Shown: positions 56,231 to 64,000 of the stretch, piece after piece | Position numbering within the stretch: position 1 is the stretch's first letter | Layout: the number at the start of each line of letters is the position of its first letter | From: Onthophagus taurus | Lineage: Eukaryota > Arthropoda > Insecta > Coleoptera > Scarabaeidae | Assembly: GCF_036711975.1 (NCBI RefSeq) | Contig: NC_091976.1 | Span: 10,602,001-10,666,000 of the forward strand | DNA: 64,000 nt | Direction: 5' to 3' | Translations under genes and position numbers: made by a program | The notes under the pieces: generated by a model | What the model was told of the DNA's origin: nothing | The model's database searches: none | Seen by the model: the letters and a program-made list of their open reading frames with translations, nothing else

Positions 56231-58135
56231 TCACTTGAAATATCTTTTCACTCGATTTTTATGCACTGTAACTAATTTATTGTTTATTTTCAATGTTACA
56301 TTTGGAGTGTCTTCTTTAATTACTTTAAACAGACCTTTGAGCAGTTCGCGTAATTTATTTGTTGATTCATTTTTTAATAGTACTTTATCATTAAATTTAT
56401 AACTAACAATATCAGATTTCCTATCTAACCTACTTTTTTTTTTTTTTATTTTCGATTTAATTAACTGCACATTTGCATTATTTCAAGCTGATTTGAGTCT
56501 AAATTTTAATACATTGCAATAATTATCAAAATTATAAATTGGTTGATTATTATTATTTAAGATATTACTTGGCAATTTGCTCTTTTTTCCAAAAATTAAT
56601 TCGTAAGGAGTGTATTTTGTCTCGGTATGTACACTGTTATTATACGAAAAACACCAAAACGGTACTCACGAGCTCCACGTGTCTGAAAAATTTGATGTTT
56701 GAATTCTTAAATAAGATCCTAAATGCTTATGACTATTCTCTATGGCACCCAGGGATTGGTGGTGATAAGCGGTTGAATTTAATTGTTTAATACCTAACAA
56801 TTTCGCTGTTTCTTTGAACACCTGACTTAAAAACTCAGTTCCCTTATCTGTAGCAATCTCATTTGGGATCCCGTATCTTAATATAAAGTTGTTTACGAAT
56901 GATCTCGCCACAGTTTCGGATTCTTTGTTTTTAAAAGGGTATCCTTCTACGAATTTAGTAAGTTCGCATTGAATTGTTAATATATATCGGTTATCCTCAT
57001 CATCCTGATTTAACAGAACTACCAAATCTAAGTAAACTTTTTCAAACGCAAATGATGCTGTTGTTGTTATTGTTACCGGTTCTTTATGAAGTATCGAATG
57101 TTTATAACGTTGGCATTCTTCGCACTTTTTTACGAATTTTGTTATATCAACTTTTAGACTTTCCCATAAATAATACCGTTTAATGTTAGCATACTTACGA
57201 TTTATACCCGCATGTCCCCCAGTCGGAAGAATATGAAAATCATTCAATATCAATTGACGTGTTTGCTTACAATCGATATAACTTGCTTTACTGATTACGT
57301 TTATTTGTAATTTTAATTCTTTTAGTAAAGTAACACTTTTCGACAATCGCTTAATCAATTCATCATTATCTCGAGATTTTAATATAAATATTTGCGCAAT
57401 ATTATTTGTGAAATAAATAATAAACGTGTGACTCAAGTCTCTCAACACCGCTTCGAAGGCAAGAATTGATCGAGAACTCGATTTAATAAAAATTATTTTA
57501 AGTTTTTTATCATAAATTACTTTCTCTTCTTCCATTAAGCGTTTATTGTTACATTGCTGTAATTCTATTGAATTTGGTGGAGGTTTCAATAACTCACGAT
57601 TCCGAGGCGGCCAATCCTTTCATCAGTTTCGTCATTTACACCTTCATCCACTTCAGAATTTTGTTTTAATTTTTGTTTCGATTTGTAACTATAAAAATAT
57701 TCTCCGACATGGTTTTAAAATCATTGGAATTAACAACAATTCTTGATAAAGCATCAGCTGTTGAATTGTCTTTACCTTTAACGTAATGTACTGAGAAATC
57801 GAATTACTCTAATACGAGTCTAAATTTTATCAACCGAGAAGACGGGTTATTCATTCCAAAAAGATATGTCAAGGGTCTATGGTCAGTATAAATTTAAAAT
57901 TTTTTCCCATATAAATAAGGTCGAAAGTGTTTCACAGCCCAAACAATAGCTAAAAGCTCTTTTTCTATTGTTGCATAATTGATTTCTGACTTGTTTAATG
58001 CTCTACTGGCGTATGCTACTGGTTTATTATCTGCATTTGATAGTACTGCACCAATCGCATAACCAGATGCATCTGTTGTTAATGTAAATTCGTTTGACGG
58101 ACTAAAATCAGGATATTGCAAAATAGGTGGACTAA
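56231..58135 (-). pseudogene. Gypsy-clade pol fragment: RNase H, integrase, C-terminal tail
   Basis: The minus strand starts abruptly in RT/RNase H with [18 protein letters not shown] and [18 protein letters not shown] (58121-57894). An open frame at 57589-56666 holds the integrase: zinc-binding ILPTGGHAGINRKY and CEECQRYK, then the core VYLDLVVLL, EIATDKGTEFLSQVF and TAYHHQSLGAIENSHKHLGS (all three acidic positions present). The last frame, 56470-56231, is the basic tail ending VHKNRVKRYF. It resembles the Drosophila 17.6/297/gypsy branch. No envelope gene follows; the LTR comes directly. Confidence 0.85.
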
Positions 58136-58315
58136 CCGAATAGATTGAAATACACGTGAAATATTAAATAAAAATCAATTAAAAAATTTAACTTAAACAT
58201 CCTGTATCTTCAAAACAAAGCGTTTGTCGACCTATGTTTATATGAAGTTTTTATGGTAATTTTAAAAGATCTATCGACTGTTAAGTCCTGCTACAAAAAT
58301 CTGAAACAGCCTGTA

Positions 58316-58560
58316 TAAAGTTAAAGCTTTCTCATCTGCCAAATTAAGTAGTATCGCAACCTTTGTATCGTCACTTTTCTTCGTTTTATCTGTTGCTTTC
58401 AAATAAATGTCAAATTTTTGTTTAAACTCTTGCCAATTTCTACATACATAGGTTTCCCTCTAGCGACAACTCACTCGGACGCCTCGGACGGTTCGCACCT
58501 TCAGCCATTTTTAGGTTAGTTTTTTCTCGTGGTTTCTACCCAATTTCTTTTATTCATTAC
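58316..58560 (-). pseudogene. Gypsy gag N-terminal part
   Basis: The minus strand reads NWQEFKQKFDIYLKATDKTK followed by AILLNLADEKAL, the start of a Ty3/gypsy capsid. It continues at 54944 after the mariner-like element is skipped. Confidence 0.75.
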
Positions 58561-58569
58561 CTGACACCA

Positions 58570-58785
58570 TGTTATGTTTGTTGGTTCCACTAAGGATATT
58601 AATATACTCTCGTTTATTATTAACTAAGCTTTATTAAATGGATTCTTTCCAAGTTAATTATTATTCTATTCTTTTATTACAGAGTAGTTCACAGGTTACC
58701 AACTAGCGCCTTTTTCTATCTTCCGCGTCCCTATTCGAAACTAAACTAAACTCTATACTCTATCAGCAATGCTCTGCAATGCACA
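58570..58785 (-). repeat. Probable 5' LTR (216 bp) of the gypsy relic
   Basis: On the minus strand it begins TGTGCATTGCAGAGC and ends AACATAACA, followed directly by TGGTGTCAGG, a plausible primer-binding site. Confidence 0.55.
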
Positions 58786-58965
58786 TTTAAGCTGTAACTT
58801 TTCTTTAAAATTTGTTTTGCTATATGCACTGCTTTCTCTGCCATTCCACTACTTATCGAATACCTCGGACTCGTATTAATTATTTTAAGGTTCCATTGTC
58901 GTTGTAGAAACGTTTTTCAAATATTCTGAACCAAATGGTACATTGTCAGCTATTATTACCTTTGG
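58786..58965 (-). pseudogene. Gypsy integrase fragment, 3' side of the split
   Basis: The minus strand reads VPKVIIADNVPFGSEYLKN and SGMAEKAVHIAKQILKK, the integrase core. It is the continuation of 60934-62290, cut by the LTR element next to it. Confidence 0.72.
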
Positions 58966-58970
58966 GACAC

Positions 58971-59195
58971 TGTTGTGTATGTACTCGTAATCGTAAGTAA
59001 ATTCTCGTAATTGAACTCGTTAATACATTTTATTCATTCCTTGTAACGTATCTAATCACAATGTAAAAACTGACAATGACAATTCATTTTCTTATTCTAC
59101 TAAATGCATGAATAATTTCTACCCAATGAATGTATACTTTCTACTAAATGAATTCCCCTGCTTTCTTTACCAATTCCTAGATGGCGTATCTGACA
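58971..59195 (-). repeat. 3' LTR
   Basis: See the element. 224 of 225 positions match the 5' LTR by eye. Confidence 0.93.
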
Positions 59196-59207
59196 CTTTT
59201 CCCCTCT

Positions 59208-59640
59208 TTATAAATCCAATTTCTGTGGTGGTTTTCTTATTCGTGTCGAACGTCGTAAACCTTCTGTTGCGGTTGATTCCTCACCTGTTTTTTTGGTTTC
59301 TTTCTTTGGTATAGTTTTTTGGTGCCGTGACTCTTCTTTGATCTCTTCTGGTTCCTTTTCTCTTTCTTCTGTTCTTATGGTTTCAGGTGTAGTGGTTTTA
59401 TCGCTATCATCTGCTTCTTTGTCCCCTTCAGGTATTTCTATTATTTCAGGAATCTTTTCATTTGGTCCTCTGAATTTAGTACTCATCAATTGATCAATAT
59501 GTCTTCTGTGTATAGCTCCCTCTACTTCTACTTCGTAATGCAAATTTCCCTCTCTGTTTATGATTCTTCCACTTTGTTTCTGGGTTGTTATAAAATCTCG
59601 CAAGGACTTGGTCTCCCTGTTGAAAGTCTCTTATTTTTAA
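59208..59640 (-). pseudogene. Integrase C-terminal tail joined behind gag
   Basis: The minus strand reads DFQQGDQVL, then after a frame change GRIINREGNLHYEVEVEGA and HRRHIDQLM, the usual C-terminal beta-barrel region of gypsy integrases, followed by an acidic/basic tail ending RRSTRIRKPPQKLDL. No integrase core is upstream. Confidence 0.78.
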
Positions 59641-59666
59641 GTTTTCTTGTTTTTTGTTTTCTGTTC

Positions 59667-60575
59667 CTATTTCTCTTCATTTTCTTCCTCCTCTTCTTCT
59701 TCATCCTCCTCTTTCAATTGTTTTATCTTCTTCGCTTGTTGGAAGCATACGATGGCTACATGTCCCTTTCTTCCACAATGCTTGCATTTTAGGTTTTCGG
59801 CTTTGCAATCCTTAGCGATATGATTTTCTTTTCCACATCTAAAACATTTCTTTTCTTTTAAATTTCCTGTATTCTTTTGATTTCCTGATTTATTTGTAAA
59901 CTTTTTCTTTTCTTTGTTGACGTAATTTACTGCCATTATTGGTCTTTGAATTTCTCGGCTTTCTTGTTTTGAAGCTTCGATGGATATGGCAACTTTCAAC
60001 GCTTCTTCGAATGTTAACTTATTTTGTTGAAGTAGTCTTTCACGGATTTCCGAATCTCTTACCCCTCGTATAAATTGTGAACGTAAATGCGTATTCACCG
60101 TAGGTTGTTTACAGTTTTCGCAAACAAAATTACAATTTGTGGTAAGTTTCTTTAATTCAGAATGGAAATGAGCAATTGACTCACCCTCGTGTTGTACTCG
60201 CATCGTGAATTTGTGCTGTTCCGCTATCTCACTTGGTTTTGGAGAAATGTGGCTTCGTAACAGGTTTACAAGATCCTCGTATTTCTTTGTCTTCGGTAAG
60301 TCTGGTGCTGTAAGGTTTGATAATATTTGGTAGTGTTTCGGCCCCAAACAGCTGATCAAAATTTGAACCTTCCGTTTATCATTTTCCGATGTATCTTCTG
60401 TCAAGTTTCGTAATTCTAAGTAATTTTCTAATCTTTGTACGTACGATTCAAAGGTTTCGTTTCCCTCATCGAACTTCTGTAGTTGAATTCCTCTTAGATC
60501 CATTGTATTTGTATTTCCTTGGTTTTGGTGTAAGTTTTGTAGCACTTGTGTAATTTGTTTTAGTACTTCCTCCAT
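59667..60575 (-). CDS. Intact gypsy gag (capsid plus two zinc knuckles)
   Basis: 302 residues with no interruption. A glutamine-rich start MEEVLKQITQVLQNLHQNQG; capsid region with FESYVQRLENYLELRN, KVQILISCLGPKHYQIL and FTMRVQHEGESIAHFHSELK; then two CCHC knuckles, CFRCGKENHIAKDC and CKHCGRKGHVAIVC (about residues 240-280); and a glutamate-rich C-terminus. It would form the particle and bind element RNA. The start is the first ATG after the primer-binding region, about 130 bp into the internal part. The intact frame in an otherwise deleted element suggests either recent origin or use in cis. Confidence 0.9.
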   Translation of the reverse strand: MEEVLKQITQVLQNLHQNQGNTNTMDLRGIQLQKFDEGNETFESYVQRLENYLELRNLTEDTSENDKRKVQILISCLGPKHYQILSNLTAPDLPKTKKYEDLVNLLRSHISPKPSEIAEQHKFTMRVQHEGESIAHFHSELKKLTTNCNFVCENCKQPTVNTHLRSQFIRGVRDSEIRERLLQQNKLTFEEALKVAISIEASKQESREIQRPIMAVNYVNKEKKKFTNKSGNQKNTGNLKEKKCFRCGKENHIAKDCKAENLKCKHCGRKGHVAIVCFQQAKKIKQLKEEDEEEEEEENEEK

Positions 60576-60703
60576 TTCTATTTCGTATATAGTGTAACGT
60601 AGACGTAAGTAAACGTAAATACTTCTTTTTTTTTTTCCTCGTTTCTTTACTTTTTTCCTTCTTCTACCTTTATCCTCGCTCTACTTTTATCCTCGTCGCC
60701 ACT

Positions 60704-60928
60704 TGTTGTGTATGTACTCGTAATCGTAAGTAAATTCTCGTAATTGAACTCGTTAATACATTTTATTCATTCCTTGTAACGTATCTAATCACAATGTAAA
60801 AAGTGACAATGACAATTCATTTTCTTATTCTACTAAATGCATGAATAATTTCTACCCAATGAATGTATACTTTCTACTAAATGAATTCCCCTGCTTTCTT
60901 TACCAATTCCTAGATGGCGTATCTGACA
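60704..60928 (-). repeat. 5' LTR
   Basis: Partner of 58971-59195. Confidence 0.93.
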
Positions 60929-60933
60929 GACAC

Positions 60934-62290
60934 CATGGCTTGAAAATACAATTAATAGTTTATCGCTAATTTCTGAAGCTGACTTAGTTTTAATTTTAAA
61001 AATTTCAATCCATTTGGCTAAATAATCTATTACAATTAATGATCTTTGCCACTATATGTCATTATGTCCATTCCTATCTTTTGATGTTTGTTTTCGATTC
61101 GTAATTCAACATCTTCCACAAATCGAGCATTTACTGATATATTCCACTATTTCATGTGTTATACCCGGGCAAAATCTAGCTTGTTCAAAGTGATGTTTCT
61201 GTAATTTCTATGGCAGACAAGTAAGATCTATATCATATTCAAGTAAATTTAGTCTCATTTTTTGCAGTCTAGATGAATGAATTTTTATTATATCTTTTTT
61301 CATAAACTTAGTAACGGCCGATGATCACTTTCCACCTTAATTTTAGTTTCCCAAATATTATTTTTAAATTTTCTGCAAGCAAACACTACAATAAGCAATT
61401 CCTTCTCTATTTGCGAGTATTGTACTTCAGCACTGGTAAGACTACGTGACAAAAGCAACGGGTTGTAATAAATTACAACCCAGTCTCTCTTTAGAGGTAT
61501 CACATTGAATAACTACAGGGAAATTTGGATTGAACTGACTTAAATTGTTCTTTCTGTCAGAATCTTTTTTAAACATTCTACTGTTTTACTATATATCCCA
61601 TTCGAATGCCAAGCGATGTCCTTTTTAAGGAGCTCTCTGAGAGGAGCACTAACTTCTGCCATATTGGGAATATATTGTCTTAGAATATTAAACAATCCTA
61701 AAAGTCTGAAGTTCTTTTCTTGATTCAGGGTTATTCAATTTTAAAATAGCCAGCCTCAATATGATCTTTGTCAGCCGTAACACCGTCTGCATTAAAAACA
61801 ATTAAAAATGTGACTGAAATATTTTATTTCATTTTGTTTATAAATAAATTTTTCTTGATTGAATTTGACGTTGAAGTTTTTAGCGTTTTCTATTATTTGT
61901 TTTACGAGTTTATCATGTTTCTCCTTTGTTTCTATCGTTATAAGAATATCGTTAAAATAGATTATTATGTCATCTTTATCAATATTACTAAAATATTTAT
62001 TATTGAGTTCTATAAAAGCTTCCGGTGTACAGTTCAACCCGCAAGGTAATCTCAAAAACTTATAGTACCCAAATCGTGAGCTAAATGGACAAAGATTTCT
62101 GGACTCGATGCCAAAAGCCTTTTTTAATGTTCAATACACTAGAGAATTTTTTATTATAAAGCTTTGTATAAATGTCGTCAAATGTAGGGATTAATTAATA
62201 TTCTCTCTGGATAACTTTATTGAGTTCATGAGGATCTAAACATAACCTCAGTTTATCACCGTGATTAAGTTTATAATAGCACAGATCATA
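60934..62290 (-). pseudogene. Ty3/gypsy pol relic: RT, RNase H, start of integrase
   Basis: On the minus strand: GDKLRLCLDPHELNKVIQRE (about 62265-62200), then LPCGLNCTPEAFIELNNKYF and the palm block IYFNDILI (about 61965-61940), where the first aspartate of the expected FDD is Asn. Next, RNase H SAEVQYSQIEKELLIVVFA and VESDHRPL (about 61440-61310). Integrase follows in damaged frames and continues at 58965 beyond the LTR insertion. It is inactive on both frame and active-site grounds. Confidence 0.78.
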
Positions 62291-62585
62291 CAGATGCGGC
62301 ACTCCGAGCGGCACCTTTCATGTTTCAGGAGTGGGGCGGTTGACCTTCATTCTCAGAGCCCTTTAAATAGGTTTATAGAAAAGGCGCCAAATTCAAACAT
62401 AAAAATATTTATGAAAGCTAAAATGTACTTAAGTATCTAATATATATTTAATTTATAATAAAATTATGATCAATTAAAATAAAATTATCTCAGAACACTC
62501 AAAAACATAACAAATATTAGTGTTTACTATATCATGTTAAAAATAGATAAATAAGAAATAAAAAGCTTAAACTTTCAAAAATTTA
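62291..62585. other. No gene recognised
   Basis: A GC-richer patch near 62295-62350, then AT-rich sequence; probably the junction between the gypsy relic and the P-like element. Confidence 0.3.
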
Positions 62586-64000
62586 TTATAAATTCATAAA
62601 AATGGTTAACTTCCTATCTTTTTTTGTTTGTGTTTTAAAATCTCTATTTGAGTATTTCATTACATAATAAATTCTTAACCTTATGTATAATTTGATTAAA
62701 TAATCCAAAGGGAAATACGGACAGGTGTGAGTAAAATCCCTAATTCCTTTACACAACAAATACAGCGCTTGCCCTACACCTTGTTTAGTGATGTATTTGT
62801 CTATGTAAGTAAAAAATATTTTTTCTAAACAATAAATATAATTATAAAAGGATTCATGGGGTATCTTTAACGCTCCAAAGGGATTATACTTGGTTTGATA
62901 TGCTTTGTAATACAAAAAAACATTAGAGTCGTTTAAATTTGCATCGGCTACAGCAAAACTTTTGCACACATTACAAGTATGAACATTTAAACAATTGTTA
63001 ATTAAATATCCGACTACATACTTGAAGGTATTTTGCTCTGGTAACGTTTTTTGAGAATATGTTGTGTGATTAATCTGAAAACATTTAACAGGTTTATCAG
63101 TATCAGTAATCGGTGGATAATCTTCGGGTTTATATTGGGCTAAATGTATTAATAGTTTATTGAAGTCTTTGGTGCAGTTCATGTGTTCCGAGTGAAAAAA
63201 AGATAGTAGGAATAATTTTCTGAAGGCTCTTCGAAATTGTATTGGTGTTGGATTTATTGCATTGCCACACTGTTGTCTGATACTACCAAAAAAGTTTTCA
63301 AGGCAATCCTGATTTAAATTTCTAGTATAAATACATTTAGCATTGTACTTATGTTTTAGATGTTTCCATAATTTTAGTAAAGCGTTAATTGTCTAAATGT
63401 TGCTTCGTTAATTTAGGTGCTAAGCGATTTTGTAGTTTACTATCGCTGTTGTAAAAATCCACAATATATTTCCATGATGTTTGATAACCATCCCAGCAAA
63501 ATCTGTTTTTAAGCATCATATTTCTGATAGCTTTAATCATATGTGGGGGATCAAAGTAATAAAATATTTCTTGACCATGAAGTGTTGTTTTAGGATTATC
63601 TGGCGTAACGTTTAATAAAGATGATAATTCCATTAAGTTTGTTCCCATATCTGATATAAGGACTTCAACTTTTAAGCCAATTTTTGTTAATAGGGTTACA
63701 TATTGTGCTAATACAGCTTTAAGATGTTGTGCATCCATGCTTGTATGAATAAATTCATACTCTAAAGGTTGTTTCCATTGACTTAGTACACCTCAAGCCA
63801 TTATAGTAGTGACACAATGGGCCGGCTTGTTGATTCTAATTTTTCCATCAGATTCTAAACCCACAACTTCATCATTACCAAAGTTATAAAATAAATTAAA
63901 TTTTAAGTTCATTTCATCAACACACAGAGCACAGATTTTGTCATTTTCACTCATAGTATTCACTTTAATTTTTAAAATTTCAAACGAAATTGGGTTTACA
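62586..64000 (-). pseudogene. P-element/THAP9-like transposase, C-terminal part (partial)
   Basis: On the minus strand, running in from beyond 64000: ICALCVDEMNLKFNLFYNFG (about 63955-63890), with the first catalytic aspartate, then a stop in the VTTIMA region near 63800. Next MDAQHLKAVLAQYVTLLTKI, VLISDMGTN (second aspartate, about 63660-63635) and FYYFDPPHMIKAIRNMML (about 63570-63515). A frame break follows near 63385, then NQDCLENFFGSIRQQCGNAI (about 63325-63265) and a 198-codon open frame (63182-62586) that includes KYVVGYLINNC and CNVCKSFAV of the C-terminal helical domain. The THAP finger would lie outside the window. Two breaks make this copy inactive. Confidence 0.85.

Larger units (their letters stand above)
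54947..58313 (-). mobile_element. Mariner-like element with ~180-bp TIRs, inserted in a gypsy gag
   Basis: The left end starts CAGGGTGTTTCAGGTTTTTG. The right end, in reverse complement, starts CAGGCTGTTTCAGATTTTTG, and similarity runs about 175 bp inward. TA is on both sides (54945-54946, 58314-58315). The gag frame on either side (58.3 and 54.9 kb) joins when the element is removed. The interior has a mariner-like transposase scrap and a 2.3-kb gypsy fragment. Confidence 0.85.
58971..60928 (-). mobile_element. Young internally deleted LTR element (gag plus integrase tail)
   Basis: Two 225-bp LTRs (58971-59195, 60704-60928), TGTTGTGTATG...TCTGACA, differ at one position only (C at 59070, G at 60803). 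The 5-bp duplication GACAC flanks it (58966-58970, 60929-60933). On the minus strand: primer-binding TGGCGACGAGG next to the upper LTR, an intact gag frame, an integrase C-terminal tail, then a purine tract AAGAGGGGAAAAG before the lower LTR. Protease, RT, RNase H and the integrase core are missing, so it moved with enzymes supplied by a relative. Confidence 0.95.

Noticed and set aside
59293-59792. Open frames of 66-100 codons on the plus strand
   Set aside because: Antisense of the gag and integrase-tail frames of the LTR element; rich in Leu, Ser and Phe as expected from reversed Glu/Lys codons.

Overview
The window looks like part of a large, AT-rich, transposon-laden arthropod genome, most likely an insect (a beetle would fit the mix of families, but the sequence does not settle the order). 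Two things point there: four intact core histone genes of insect type, each with a metazoan histone 3' stem-loop, and a repeat landscape of piggyBac, hAT, mariner-like, pogo, P-element-like, Mutator-like, Penelope-like, Jockey-type and Ty3/gypsy elements. The only host genes I can support are H2A, H2B, H3 and H4. Nearly everything else is mobile DNA, much of it broken and nested.

Layout. 1-8.2 kb: a decayed piggyBac transposase, then a hAT element (1944-8151, perfect 8-bp target duplication) that holds a mariner-like element with about 390-bp inverted ends (2086-4260, TA duplication). 8.6-13.5 kb: two Penelope-like (PLE) fragments and a hammerhead-like motif. 14-16 kb: a degenerate tandem duplication and a pogo-like element with its catalytic part deleted (15141-16045). 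16-19.7 kb: a Jockey-type element split by a 0.6-kb repeat that carries a hammerhead-like motif; a second copy follows 1.8 kb downstream and a related inverted piece lies between.

20.3-30.6 kb: a histone quartet as two divergent pairs, H2A(-)/H2B(+) and H3(-)/H4(+). Each pair is split by a different element just upstream of the plus-strand partner: an apparently complete piggyBac (21015-23890, TTAA duplication, 570-aa open transposase frame) 38 bp before the H2B start, and a 5'-truncated Jockey-type element (29163-30165, 13-bp duplication) at about the expected H4 transcription start. No H1 is visible, but the 4.2-kb spacer contains a CCAAT-plus-TATA module laid out like the H4 promoter.

30.7-43 kb: foldback elements, two further mariner-like relics, a Mutator-like transposase fragment, non-LTR relics, an AT minisatellite and another hammerhead-like motif (41262-41306). 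43-62.3 kb: a deep nest of LTR retroelements on the minus strand. A pogo/Tigger relic holds a hAT (46978-52836), which holds a gypsy element. A gypsy relic (53.4-58.8 kb) holds a mariner-like element (54947-58313), which holds another gypsy fragment. A further gypsy pol relic holds a young, internally deleted LTR element (58971-60928) whose two 225-bp LTRs differ at one base. 62.6-64 kb: the C-terminal part of a P-element/THAP9-like transposase on the minus strand, running off the window end.

Two recurring themes: elements keep their termini and lose their catalytic core (three gypsy derivatives, one pogo, one mariner), and a short RNA fold of hammerhead type with one extra base recurs in at least three sequence contexts while its stems are preserved.
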